This document shows positions 23,725 to 34,290 of a stretch of 64,000 bases of DNA, piece by piece. The stretch comes from Adiantum capillus-veneris. Taxonomy: Eukaryota; Streptophyta; Polypodiopsida; Polypodiales; Pteridaceae. The stretch is taken from the NCBI GenBank assembly GCA_014529385.2, contig CM043953.1, forward strand, positions 72,111,872-72,175,871, written 5' to 3'. Numbering within the stretch: the stretch's first letter is position 1; the number at the start of each line of letters is the position of its first letter. A program made the translations under genes and the position numbers. The notes under the pieces were generated by a model. That model worked only from the letters and a program-made list of their open reading frames with translations. It was not told where the DNA came from and made no database searches.

Positions 23725-24045
23725 CAGAAGCCACAACAAATGTCTGCACAATCTCAAGGTCCTTCCTAAGCACCTAAGGGAAGGCTTTCAAGAAGAGGAG
23801 GGAGTCGTCTGCAAACATCTTGGCCATGAGCTGGTTGTTTCCGGGGCAAAGTTAACCCTACCATTGCCCCCACTCAACGACATCTTTGAGCATCGTTATC
23901 AGAGGACGCGACCTAATAGCAAAGAGAAGAGGGGCAAGGGGGCATCCTTGCTTGATTGATCTTTTGGTTTCAAAGGAGCCCACAATTCTATCATTGAATA
24001 AGAGCTTAGATTGGCTACCCTCACCCAAAGTGTGCATAAGCCAAA
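23725..24045 (-). pseudogene. LINE (non-LTR) reverse transcriptase fragment
   Basis: Minus-strand translation gives TLGEGSQSKLLFND, then KRSIKQGCPLAPLLFAI, and after two stops MAKMFADDSLLFLKAF. The QGCPLxPxLF block followed by FADD is the hallmark of L1-type reverse transcriptases. The spacing is normal apart from stops. It is a dead fragment inside the DNA transposon, without a visible poly(A) end. Confidence 0.8.
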
Positions 24046-24388
24046 ACCCTCAAACTCCACACTCCACAGTCCTAAAAACCAAGAGAAGCTAGCTACAAAA
24101 CCTAGGGAAAGAGTCTTTGATGTTTATGAATTACATGTATAAGTCATTGTCCCCTACAAGCACCCCTGCATTGCTTTCATCGCACACTCATTCACACCCT
24201 TATCATCTTCAAATCACTCAACGAGTCAAGATTTTAATATAAATACAGCCTAAACCGTAAAAAAAATCTAGATTATTATGAGGAATTAGGCTCTTCACTA
24301 TGTGATTCCAGCTAATGTACAAAACTTCCATTGGACAATACCAAAGCTCCTCAAGAACCTCTCAAGAAACTATTGTATGAAGATTACA

Positions 24389-24466
24389 CTTGAAAGAAAA
24401 TTGTTCTTCATTGGGGAAAGGGAGAAGCTTGAAAGAAAATTGTTCTTCATTGGGGAAAGGGAGAAG
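24389..24466. repeat. Perfect 2 x 39-bp tandem repeat
   Basis: A 39-bp unit beginning CTTGAAAGAAAATTG and ending AAAGGGAGAAG occurs at 24389-24427 and again at 24428-24466 without a difference. It is a recent slippage duplication inside the DNA transposon. Confidence 0.95.
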
Positions 24467-24783
24467 CAAAACCCAGGGAGCTAAACGGGCACACTTGGAA
24501 TAGCATGGTAGGAAGAAAGGAAGTTTCCGAACTAAACAAAAGTAGTAAGTAAAAAAATCCTAATTAGCCAAGTAGGGTAGGGGGGGCCTATTGATTTTTA
24601 ATGGTAAAATAGTTAGACTCTTTAGAGATTTTGTTGTAGGTGATTGCGCGTGCCTAGTCGTAGCAAGATAGTCTTAACTGTGGAATTTTTTCTCACAGTG
24701 TTTTTGTTTTCCCAAAGGGACACATGTAATCATGAGAGAGCATTTTTGTTACCCCAAAGCAACATGAAGAGATACATATAGAC

Positions 24784-24829
<46 letters not shown>
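24784..24829. repeat. (GA)n microsatellite
   Basis: GA tract of about 46 bp. The adjoining sequence is not the retroposon 3' end found at 3.4-7.9 kb. Confidence 0.9.
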
Positions 24830-24833
<4 letters not shown>

Positions 24834-25839
24834 CAGCTTATGTAGTTTTTGTTGAAGATATGCCTTAATACAAAGGGGAAAAGACATGCTAAATCAATAA
24901 AGATGATTATAGGCGGCAAAAATTGAGTGCTTGACCTAACTCAACATTATAGAAAAATACTCCTTTTAAGAAGGATAACGAAGAACACTCTGACAAGTAA
25001 CAAATGATCAACTTATCAACAATACATTTTTTCATTTGTGTTTCGTGATGGACCATGCAAAAGTGCAGTGATGTTACTTTAGTTGTGGCTACAAATATGA
25101 CCTACCCCCTAATCCCTCCAAACATAAAGCATTCCATTTTTTCGTCACGCCAAACTGTCCTTTTGGTGCCTCGTTTGTATATTCACTCGAGTATACATAA
25201 CAATGTCCGAGTTCAGAATTTATTTTTGAGTTTACTTTTGCATACACGTGGTGGGTCACGGTTCTCTCTCCCTTTGCACCCCAATTTTCCTCCTTTGATC
25301 CCGCCAAGGGGACCTCGTGCCCCTTAGAAATTTTTTGTGTATGCAATTTCATTGTGGTCATACATGCATGATATTCATTTAAATTTGGATGGAAAATACA
25401 AGTTTTCTTTAAGTGTTTCACAATTATTGGCTTAGTCTATAAAGAGCTCGTTAAAGGGAAAAGTCCATTAATGTAGAAATGCACATAGCTCTTGTGAAAT
25501 TGTGGGTTGTCCACGTGTAAAGAAGATCCTTTTGTCACAACTGATTTTGTTTGCTCATTAAAGTGCTCTTTTTCCCTTGATAAGGAATAACTTTACAAAT
25601 TACATTAAATTGTAGCACCGTCTTATATGTCGAATAGAAGCTCTGATGAGGGTTGCCATAGACAACAAAGGTTTCAAAAGGAAACTCGGTGATTAATGAA
25701 GCTCTTTATTATATTTAAAGTATCATCATCCATTTTGAGCAACTCAGAGTGACACAACTTCCTCAAATGGCATTGCCGCATTGGATGGGTGGTGCAGGTG
25801 GGAAAATGGGAGCAACATCTATGGTCACAAATGCAGGGT

Positions 25840-26124
25840 ATTGCAACTTCATTTCCTAGTTTACTTATTCTTTCTCTATAGAGGGAACTCACTTTTCGTA
25901 GTGGCATATTCAATTTCCTAGTCAACAATAAGTTTTCTCTATGTAGGTAACTCAATTTTCCTAGTTTCACTATTCAATTCCCTAGTTGGTAACGAGCTTT
26001 CTCTAGTTATATTTTTTTCCTAGTTAAACATAGGAAAATGGTCTCCTCCTATCTAGCAAACGACCAAGGATTCCCTGCATAAACTTGTTTATCCTATATA
26101 GGAAACAAGTGAAAGTTCCTTGTG
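25840..26124. repeat. Right subterminal repeat region of the CACTA-like transposon
   Basis: Short related strings recur within 280 bp of the right terminus: CATTTCCTAG, TTTTCCTAG, TTCCCTAG, TCTCTATAGAGG and TCTCTATGTAGG. The left end (18060-18290) has the counterparts TCTCTACATAG, TTCTCTATG and TTCTCTATGTAG. In CACTA elements such repeats bind the element's own regulatory protein. Confidence 0.6.
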
Positions 26125-26772
26125 ATATTATGCAAGCCTTATATGATCTGTCTGATGTTTTTGAGGAGTTAATGTATGTTGGGTTCACTGCCACTAATGC
26201 GCCAGCAAATAATAACATGGAGGGGCATGTTCTGTACTCTTGGTATTTCAACAGCGATGATCTCAGAGATCCGGCCTCAACGAGCAAAAGCTCCAACAAT
26301 ATTATGGTGGTAGTGTTAAGTATATTTGCTTTATCAGTGGCAGCTCTTCTTTTGGTGTTTGCAGTTACTGGAAGAGGAAAGCAAAACAGAGGAGAGAGGT
26401 AGATTGACTCCTTTATGATGATAGCATATAAAACCGGCCTGTCGGAGCAATGCTGCATCGCTGTAGGTAGCCACAAATGCTTTTGATGAGAGTAACAAGA
26501 TCGGATCGCGTGGCTATAGTACCAATGGATTGGTAATAGCAGTGAAGAAGCTAAGGGAGCACTTGAGAAGAGAAGATGACTTCACCTCCGAAATCAACAT
26601 CATTAGCGGCAGACGACATCGCAATCTGCTCCAATTGCATGGATGGTGCTATGAGAGAGGTGAAGCCATGCTTGTGTACAAGTACATGAGCAATGGTAGC
26701 CTAGATAGATATCTGTTGGGCAAGAAGAGGGGAATTCTGCAAAATGACACAAGGTTTAAAGTGCTTGTAGGA
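26125..26772 (+). pseudogene. L-type lectin receptor-like kinase, copy 3, membrane and kinase part
   Basis: It resumes the gene broken at 18039: YDLSDVFEELMYVGFTATN, the membrane segment, then the kinase N-lobe (VIAVKKLREHLRREDDF to GILQNDTRFKVLVG). Compared with copy 1 it has deletions in the membrane-proximal region (about 20 bp near 26370), near 26463 (about 16 bp) and in the glycine loop near 26520 (about 26 bp). The VIAVKKL junction lacks the AATT insertion of copy 1. Homology ends at GTAGGA (26772), where another transposon end starts. Confidence 0.85.
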
Positions 26773-27220
26773 CACAAGAAACTTTCAGCCTTTTCCCATG
26801 TGTGGAATGTGGGCATTTTCACACTTTTTCTCCCACCATTAACTGGGAATCCAGAAGGAAAAATGAGGCTTTAACAGGGGAAATTTTTCACTCATGGGAA
26901 TATTTTCCCCATAATGTAACTCCTTATGGGAAGTAGGCCAGAGTTTTCCCAATGGGAAAAAAAGGGGAATAGTAACTTCTCCAAGTGGGAAAATTGACAC
27001 AATTGACTTCTACCATGAGGGAAATGAATCAGCTCCACTTTTCCCACCTTGCAAACGTGAAACTTACTTTCCCTTGTGGGAAGTGCCGACATAGACATAG
27101 ATTCATTTTCCCAATTTGAAGATGGTTTAATTATCCACTTCAATAAATCAAGATTAAAAGGATTTGTTTGTAAAAACCACATGCTTTTTAACTTAGCTAG
27201 TGTAAATTTAGAGTCTAGCA
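26773..27220. mobile_element. Terminal region of a second CACTA-like element
   Basis: The kinase sequence is cut at 26772 and the next bases are CACAAGAAACTTTCAGCC, nearly the same terminus as the element at 18040. The following 430 bp carry about ten copies of TTTTCCCA or its complement TGGGAAAA in both orientations, which is the subterminal repeat pattern of CACTA transposons. I see no matching right end in the window and no resumption of the kinase gene, so only one end is present here. Confidence 0.55.
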
Positions 27221-27224
27221 ATTC

Positions 27225-27832
27225 TTTTTTTTTCTTTTTTTAGCAAAACTCACAATTGTGAGTGGATTATATTGAGCAGCCCAAAAAATTACAAGGTTTT
27301 GTCATGCTCATGTTAAGCCATGACAACATCCAGGGATCATAATTACAAATAGGGCAGCCACCCCTACCACCCCACCTCATTCTGATATCTGTTATTTACC
27401 GATGGCCAAGATTTGCCCCATCCTAGGCATTCCATCTGTGCTGATAGCAAGGCACAAGTAGTCCTAGACTAGTCCTATGAGTGCTGCTTGCGCCCGAGTG
27501 TCCATATTAGCACTTTGCTTTCTTGTATAATTTCTGCGAAGCTTGCCACCTCAAATCCTCCTTCAAAAACACGGTGGTTCCTTGTCTGCCATACGTTATG
27601 AAAGAAGAAGTATCTAACGATCTGAGTGCTGACGAGGAGTGCAGGACTACCTGAATTTTTCCCTCCAAGACATAGGCCAGTCTTGAAAAAACTAATTTTC
27701 CATGTTCTTTGGACCCACTTGCATACTTTCCCTGCGAGGCCTTTTATAGCTGGGCAGTCCATGAATAGGTGGGCCAGATCTTCAATAGCTAACCTGCACC
27801 CCAAGCATCGATCTGACCCAATAGAAAATTAA
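27225..27832 (-). mobile_element. LINE 3' end (zinc-binding C-terminus and poly(A))
   Basis: The minus strand reads DRCLGCRLAIEDLAHLFMDC from 27820, the C-x-x-C...E-x-x-x-HLF-x-x-C zinc-binding module found at the C-terminus of plant LINE ORF2. A further 85 residues follow (VCKWVQRTWKIS; FFFHNVWQTRNHRVFEGG) to a stop near 27475. The 3' UTR runs to an A-rich tail (27240-27224 on the minus strand). A severely 5'-truncated LINE insertion. Confidence 0.75.
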
Positions 27833-28151
27833 ACCCAGAAAATCCCCAAAAATCATAATAAATAAAAAAACATCATCGTAAAACACTATATCCACTCACA
27901 TGCAATTTTTATTGCCGGATTTCTTCGTTTTATCAATATTTTGGCCGAAAAATGGCTATTTTTACTTATATACACACACCTAGGGGTTTGATTTGGCGTT
28001 TGGCCCCATAAACTTGTAGATTTATGCTGTATAAGGGCATATGTACTTGGGTTAGTCCAGAAAATTTTTCACTCAAACGACAACCCTTTGAAATAGTCGA
28101 AAAACATGCCCTTTTTTGCTCTTTTTGCCATTGGGTCCGCATTTGAGAATG
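27833..28151 (-). other. Probable 3' LTR remnant of gypsy element F
   Basis: It follows directly after the polypurine tract of F3 on the minus strand and is non-coding and AT-rich, so by position it should be the 3' LTR, cut short by the LINE at 27832. No second copy is in the window for confirmation, and its first bases are not the usual TG. Confidence 0.4.
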
Positions 28152-28998
28152 CCTCCCCCCCTCCTAGCCGGAGTCCTCCCAGACGACAAGGTATCGCCTC
28201 GGAGTATGTGTCGTGCATGGGTGAAAAATCGTGCTAATGCTCGGCCGTGTAATGTGGCTCTATATGATGCATACTCGGTCAATGCATGGAAAAATTAATG
28301 ATATGCAAGAGGAAGGTATAAGCAATAAGCTTATTGGCATTTTCCGTCGAGGATTCCTATTTGTTGTTGATTTGGTTGGCGGATTTTCTTTGCAAGTAAA
28401 AGTTGTAACTCTACCGCTCTTTGTTTGATTGTCTTTCTTGCAAAAGTCGCTTGCTTTGCCGCTATTGTCGATATGACCGTAGTCGTCTCCTTGGAGAGAA
28501 TTTTCGTGGAGGAATTGGTCGTAGATTTTGTCTCTTTTGCTTTACATTGGTAGCTTTGTTTTTCCGGTTTTTGTAGGTGTATTGCTACTTCCTCGGTTGT
28601 CATTGTTTTGTTGCTGATTGGCACCCACATAAATCGGTTTGCCGGTTTCTTATGTTGTGTTTGTTTGCATGCCGATGTTGCTTGTACTGAAGGGAGTTAC
28701 TTTTGCTTCGGTTTCGGGATCCAAATGCAAGTCGCACTTAAGTTGTTGCTGAGCATTTTCTTTGGGATCCATATCTTTTTTATTCCCTGGTTTTTGTTTG
28801 AACTGTCTGCTTCTGTTGACTTCTTCTGTTGTATTGTTTTTTGTTTGCCATGTCACCTCTATCCTTCCACACCCATACTTGTTTGTTGCATGTTGCTAAC
28901 CTTGATCGTGGCACTGCGGCCTGTGTTAATCTATGTTTGGAGTGAACGTGGTTGGCGGTTCCCTGTTTGTTCGCCATGTTGTTCTCGAATGGCACCCA
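28152..28998 (-). pseudogene. Gypsy element F3: C-terminal tail and polypurine tract
   Basis: Degenerate minus-strand frames rich in Lys, Gln and Thr lie between the second protease and a polypurine tract (AGGAGGGGGGGAGG, 28165-28152). The last 100 bp match the end of element B at about 41270-41372: both have GCCACATTACACGGCC and a CGTC-rich stretch before the purine run. This confirms that F and B are one family and fixes the 3' end of F. Confidence 0.6.
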
Positions 28999-29460
28999 TT
29001 ATTTTGGTTCTTTTTCTAGTGATTGGATTGCTGCCATCTGGTTCTTTTGGGGTTGCTGAGCAAAGGCTACAACGTGTTGTTCTTGTGCATGCTGAATTGT
29101 GATTGCATCCGCATTCCAATCTATCTGCACATTATACTCTTTTTGCCAAGGTTGTCCCAACAACATGGGATGTTGTGTGCTCTCATCCTTAGCCACATAA
29201 AACTTGTGTGGGTCAATATATTGATGTACTTGTACATGCAATACAATCCAGCCCAATGTTTTCAACAAATTTGATGTACTACTTTCCAGCACTTGTGGAG
29301 TAGGATGTAGTTGACATGTGGGCTTGAGCTGTTTGTATCATCGGTAAGAGATTAGATTTGCTTGAGCTCTAGAATCAAGCAATGTCGTTGATTCAACTTG
29401 ATTGCTACCCACTCTGACTACAATTATTGGCTCCACTGTGTCTTCATCAAAATTCGTTAG
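28999..29460 (-). pseudogene. Gypsy element F3: second aspartic protease, downstream of integrase
   Basis: After a linker ending RRLLRQQQQCGSPLRINAI and a stop, the minus strand reads IIVVRVGSNQVE, then TTLLDSRAQANLIS (about 29395-29352), then after one more stop LLGQPWQKEYNVQIDW. This is a retropepsin fold: the catalytic D-S/T-G-A triad (here DSRA, so Gly is changed to Arg), a middle part, and the closing LG-x-x-W. It lies after the integrase, where gypsy elements normally have no protease. Element B has the same extra domain with an intact DTGA. Confidence 0.7.
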
Positions 29461-30981
29461 TCAAATAGCATTTATTCGCAGCGGTGATCCACATTGTTGT
29501 TGTTGTCGTAGAAGCCGTCTTTTTGCAATGCGTTCTTTTGCTTCTACTTGAGCTTCTTCTCGTACCCTTTGTTTCTCCTTCATCCGTTGTTTTTCTTGAT
29601 GGATTTGTTGAAGCATATCCTGTGTTAGTGGTAAATGATATTTCTTTAATCGACACTCACTAATCCAATTTGGCATTTCTTCCCCTGCTAATGTAGCAAG
29701 CTTGACAGCTCCACTTTGTGATAAGTCACTAATCACAAAGGGTCCCATCCCTCGCTTCTTAAGTTTCTTGGCATGTTGCTTCAAGGTATAAACAAGTACA
29801 TAATCACCTGTTTTGAACTCTTTCGTGCGTACATGCTTTTCAAAAGACTCTTTTTGTCTTCTCTTTTTAGCATGGATCGAAGCTACAACTCGTAAGAGAA
29901 ATTCATCTATCTTTTCAAGATCATCTATTCTTGAAGAGAGCTCATGCCCTGTCCATTCTAAGCGTTTCGCTACTCGTAGAGTTGGAATTAAAAACTCTAT
30001 GGGTAATATAGCATTTAGGACAAACACCATGTAGTACGGTGTCGTTCCTATTGATGTTTTGTAAGCTACCCTGTACCCCCATAGTGTTGAGTGTAGCTGT
30101 TGTCCCAGTCCGTTCTTGACTCCGATACAATTTTAGTGAGAACCGTGCATAGTGTTTTATTTGTGGCCTCAGCTTGTCCATTTGCCTGTGGATGATATAG
30201 AGCAGATTTTCTATATATGACCATGAATTCCTCTAGCAGATATTCAATGACTTCATTAAGAAAATGTGTTCCTCGATCACTAACAATTTCTATTGGTAGA
30301 CCGTATCATACAAAGACATTCTCATATAGAAATTGTGTAGTGGTTCGTGCATCTGCTTTTTGTGTTGCCTTGGCTTCCGCCCATTTTGTGAGATAGTTCG
30401 TATCCCCAATGATATATTGGGTATGGGTGCGATATGCAGGGGGTGAAATAGGCCCCAAAAAATCAATGCCCCATTTTTCAAATGCCCTTGCTCCCATCAT
30501 TGGCCGTAGTGACATCTCATCTCTCTTTATCGGCACCTTGGTGCGTGACATGCGTCACAATGCTTTACAAACTCCTCAGCATCCATATGCAATGTAGGCC
30601 ACCATATTCCTGCAGCGGTTAAGACGATTTTTGCCGTCCTATTGCCTGAAAAATGGCCTCCACTTATGCCTCCATGTGCATGTTCTAGAATCAGCAGCAG
30701 GTATTCACTTTCACTTGCACAGATTCTAAGTTGATTGTCCTTTCCTCGTTTATAGAGTTGGTTCCCAATTAACTGAAAGTCACGAGCCTCCAGCTCTATA
30801 GCCCTTTTCCGTGCTTTTGTTATGTTTTCAGGAAACATCCTTGTGGTTAAGAAATCAATGATATATTGACTCCATGCAGGTGCAATGTTTACCTGAAACA
30901 ATGTCGCATGATCCACTGGTTGTTTGACACTACATATAGTACAATTGTTAACATAAGCATGTGTGTTAGCATACATAGTTG
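29461..30981 (-). pseudogene. Gypsy element F3: integrase (second H2C2 module, core, C-terminal domain)
   Basis: Pieces at 30976-30527, 30551-30306 and 30030-29461, with bridging sequence in other frames. The H2C2 module is AHGGISGGHF...WWPTLHMDAEEFVKHCDAC. The core has WGIDFLGPISPP and IIGDTNYLTKWAEAK; the first catalytic Asp appears changed (TDY in element B, TNY here). The C-terminal part reads FKTGDYVLVYTLKQHAKKLK...GAVKLATLAGEEMPNW. Several frameshifts. Closely related to element B throughout. Confidence 0.8.
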
Positions 30982-31872
30982 GCCAATAAACCCCTAATTG
31001 TTTTGAGTATTTGGTGTGTTTTCATTGTTGAACAATGAAATGCACAATCCTGGACGTGTGCTTCTTCAAGATAACACCCGAATTCCTTTGGATTTTTACA
31101 TAATTGTAGAATCTGGTCCAATCCTAGATGATACAGTCGTCCTGCAATCAAGTGGAAGTTTTTTGTTTGTCAAATTGTTTGCTGTTTGGATCTGTCTTCC
31201 TTGTTATCAAATCTACCTCCAAAGGACAAAATGCTAACAATTTCTTGAGACCATTTGGGTATCATTTCAATATTGAAAAGATACGCATCAGGTGTGTCAT
31301 CATCTACTCCTTTAGGAGCTTCCCCGTTTTGCAGCCTTGAAAGACGATCCGCCCGTAGATGAGTTTTACCCTTTCTGACCACCATTGTGAAATCAAACTC
31401 TAGAAATATAATAAACCAGCGTACAATTCTCCCAGTATTGCATGGTTTATTTACCAGATACAAAAGAGCTTGATGATCTGTGAAGAACACAAATTTGTTT
31501 GCAAGCAAATAATGCCAAAATTTCTTTACAGCATAAATCATTCCCAACCCCTCTCTTTTGGTGGTTTTGTAGTTCTTTTCTGCACTGTTTTAACTGTCGG
31601 CTTGCATAACAAACTAGAAAATCCATTGTTCCGTCTCCAGGTTGAGTCAGAATACTCCCAATTGCATATGCAGATGCATCAATGTGAACATGGAATATCT
31701 TTTCCCAATCTGGTGCTTTAAGTACAGGTGCTGATACAAGGTTTTCCTTCAGCTTTTGGAATGAAGTTTCACACTCCTTAGTTCAGTCAAAATTGATTAA
31801 CAAAAGATATAGAGGTTGTGCAATGACTGCATACATGTATATAAATCCTCGATAATATCCTTAGTGTCCCAT
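30900..31872 (-). pseudogene. Gypsy element F3: end of RT, RNase H and first H2C2 module
   Basis: The minus-strand sequence begins at 31872 with ATGGGACACT, the continuation of the RT/connection region (element B: MGHCGYYRTFIY). It then gives RNase H with YAVKKFWHYLLANKFVFFTDHQALLYL and a connection to RLYHLGLDQILQLC...NNCTICSVK, the first of two H2C2-like modules. The break at 31872 is the insertion point of the LTR at 31873. The matching upstream half of the gene ends at 50018. Confidence 0.8.
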
Positions 31873-32706
31873 TGATGGGGGCTTTTCACAAGCCAAGCTC
31901 CCATACCCCTCTTCTCTCGTCCCCACCCCATGAAAACCCCCTCTTAGGGAGGGAGTGATAAAAGGCATTGGAAAAAGTAAGAAAAAAATAAAGTATGATT
32001 ATGTAAATATATAAGAAAGGTAAAATAGGCCACCTCATGCCTGCGGGGTAGCCCATCCCCACCTTGCCTCCTTTTTCTTCACTGTTGCCCCGCCGGGTGT
32101 CCCTTTTCCTCTCCTCCACTCAAAAGGTCAACCCCCTCTCTCTTCCCCTTGTCCTTTCTCCTTTCTCTCTCCCCTCAAGCTACCCCACCTCTCACCAATA
32201 ATGCATTATAACTCACCAATAATGCACCCTAACTCACATGCAACTTACCCTGTCTTCCAAAATACTATACCCCACCCCCTCTTTCTCTCTCCTATCATAT
32301 CCCATGACCCAAATACCCCTCCTCTCTCTCTAAAGGGAGCCATGTCTCTTGTCTTGTAGCTAAATAACATCCCCCACACTCACACACACTCAGTTTCACT
32401 GAAAAAGGTGCCCACAGACCCATCCCCACCCGGTGGTTACCTGATTTTTCTTGTGTTCACACACATCTACACACAGATTCACCTCTGAACACACTCCCCT
32501 CTCTCCCCTCTTGTAATTACTTTATTCTCCATGTCACCTCTCACTTTTTTTCATCAACCCATCTCTCTCTCTTAGTCTCTCTCTCATGAGACTGCTGTTC
32601 TGGCACATATACACACAGCCAGACAAGTGGGGCCCACAGTCACATGGCCTATGTAGATAATGATTTCTTCATTTCTAAATTCTAGAATTTCTTCCCCCTC
32701 CTCCCC

Positions 32707-32715
32707 TATATAAAG
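32707..32715 (+). promoter_or_regulatory. LTR promoter TATA box
   Basis: TATATAAAG, conserved in the inverted LTR copy (50752-50760), in a sharp GC-flanked context (CCCC before, AGGGG after). It sits 166 bp past the LTR midpoint, as expected for a U3 promoter; transcription should start near 32740. Confidence 0.7.
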
Positions 32716-33016
32716 AGGGGTCACCATCACACTAAGGACACACACCATCACCAAAGAGTACACTATGCACTGTGTGTGCCTAGTGCACACACACACACCC
32801 ACACCATCACCATCACCGCAATCACCATGCTCGTCTTGAGCATGACCTCTACACCCTTGGGCTATGGAAGATGAAGGGAAACTAAATGAAGGATGATGGC
32901 CATAACCCTCGTGCGAGTCTTCGCCATCAACTCCCACCTATCCGCCATGTGCTCTACCACGCTCTCCCTTCTCATTCCCCTACCCTATGCTCCCCATTTC
33001 ACCGCCTTATTCTCTA

Positions 33017-33022
33017 AATAAA
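33017..33022 (+). promoter_or_regulatory. LTR polyadenylation signal
   Basis: AATAAA about 300 bp downstream of the TATA box, conserved in the inverted LTR copy. Its position suits the R region of the LTR. Confidence 0.55.
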
Positions 33023-33187
33023 GCTTGAGGTTTTGTGAGTATGTTTTCTTGCAATGTTTTGCCCATGTGAGGTGTGCAGAATCGCCACCTAGTCTTGTGT
33101 TTGGAGTGAGCTTGTGTATGTGTGAAGGGTGTGCGGATTCGCCATCCTTTTGTGGTGCTTAAGTACTAAGCTGCTATACCCCCTCCC

Positions 33188-33222
<35 letters not shown>

Positions 33223-33432
33223 TGATCTGATTCCCTTTCCTCTTCATCATTACTCCCAAGCATCCATCTCTCTTGGATGAAAACTTTGTTATGGTGGTGT
33301 GTTGTTTGCGACCTAGCCGCTGAAGCTAGGTGGTGCCCCCTGTTTGATTTACCATGACAGGCTCGAGGCGCGCCATTCGGTCCCCGGTGTTTTAGAGGCC
33401 ATTGGGGTTCGGGGTTCGCTTTGCTCCCGTCA

Positions 33433-34210
33433 TTTGGTGCCCCCACTGAGGATCTTTTCATAAAACCCTTCAGTTTACAAGACTGAAACCCCTAAACTAT
33501 TGTGAATGGATGAATGGCTAGCAGGATTTGCTAATTGGACGACAGAAGAAGAAGAGCTCCAAGCACAACTAGATGAACTCCGCATCTCCATCAAAGCTCG
33601 AGTGCCAGGCGTAACGGTAATCGATTTGCAGTGGGAGAGTCAACCAACACCCCAAACCCAGTGGATATACATAGGCCAAGTGCCAAGAAGAAGAAGGAGA
33701 AGGTCGAAACCATGTCCGCAACCTACAACCAACCCACAACAACAAAATGGAAGGAGCTCTACACAATAGAGAATCAACACTATTCTACTTTGAGAATCGG
33801 GTAACTCAAGTCACCGAGGTAATTATCACAGTCAATTTTCAAGTCGCACCTGATGCTGCAGCACAGATAACGGAATCATTGGCTCACACTCTCACTAGAG
33901 AAACTAGGGATCTACTGAGTTTGTTTTAGGAAAGAACACCACCCTCTCCCACAAGCTTGGACAGTGACTAATCACCTCTAAGCTTCACATGAATCAGTAC
34001 AACCTACCTCAAGACAGATCACACATACCAACACGTGTACGCTCAATCAAGGTAATACTGGATTTGAAGGCTCACTACCAGCACGTCATTGACACCATGC
34101 TGGGTGGGGAGCGATTTTTTGAGGTTCTGGCATCAGATCAACCATTTGTCCTACCTTTGGTACAAGGCAATGTACCGTTTGAAGTTTTAATCTATGTCCT
34201 AGTATAAGAG
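33433..34210 (+). mobile_element. Element C 5' internal segment (primer site and gag leader)
   Basis: Directly after the LTR, TTTGGTGCCCCCACTGAGG is where a tRNA primer-binding site should be. I cannot name the tRNA. An ATG at 33506 opens an 87-codon frame (MDEWLAGFANWTTEEEELQA) with an Arg-rich tail. Later frames (33747-33929, 33989-34207) are short and unrecognised. By its position after the LTR it should be the 5' end of element C, whose gag-pol now lies inverted at 51.7-56.6 kb. Exactly where C sequence gives way to element B (by 34291) is not visible. Confidence 0.5.
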
Positions 34211-34290
34211 GGTATACACGCCTCCTTGTAAAGAAGAAATTTTTTTTTGCAAGTTAAGCAGTGTGTCTTTCTAGCTCTCTCTCAGTAATC

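Larger units (their letters stand above)
18040..26124 (-). mobile_element. CACTA-like (Tnp2) DNA transposon with CACAAGGAAC termini, inserted in lectin kinase copy 3
   Basis: The left end reads CACAAGGAACTTT at 18040; the right end reads AAAGTTCCTTGTG up to 26124, a 13-bp terminal inverted repeat. The lectin kinase sequence is interrupted exactly here: ...CATTA on the left, ATATTATG... on the right, against CATTATG in copy 1. This fits a 3-4 bp target duplication (TTA/ATTA) with two or three extra bases on the right. Near both ends, short strings such as TCTCTATGTAG and TCTCTACATAG recur, which is typical CACTA subterminal structure. Inside on the minus strand are transposase C-terminal exons (18.5-22.2 kb), then captured or inserted PPR and LINE debris. 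The catalytic tnp2 core is absent, so it could move only with help. Confidence 0.75.
31873..33432 (+). mobile_element. 5' LTR of Tat-like element C
   Basis: A 1560-bp LTR running TGATGGGGGC...GCTCCCGTCA. It matches, inverted, the LTR at 50019-51693. It interrupts gypsy element F in its pol gene: ATGG ends F2 at 50018 and ATGG opens F3 at 31872, a shared target duplication of four to five bases. It contains a TATA box, a polyadenylation signal and a (CT)n tract (33188-33221). A primer-binding-like sequence follows it. Confidence 0.85.

Noticed and set aside
24296-24484. Small ORF over the 39-bp repeat
   Set aside because: It only reads through the tandem duplication inside transposon DNA.
18040-26124. 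A MULE or hAT element in the lectin kinase gene
   Set aside because: Target duplication is only 3-4 bp (not 8-9), ends start CACAA, and the protein content is tnp2-like.
28608-29102. Plus-strand 164-codon hydrophobic ORF
   Set aside because: It is antisense to the Lys/Gln-rich tail of element F3; hydrophobicity is a by-product of reading that strand.
32584-32937. Antisense ORF in the LTR of element C, repeated at 50522-50883
   Set aside because: Present in both LTRs only because they are copies; it overlaps the TATA box and shows no domain.
31873-33432. Assigning the plus-strand LTR to element B, which follows it
   Set aside because: Its partner at 50019 is tied to element C by polypurine tract and strand, and both share the target site in element F; no matching LTR follows B.
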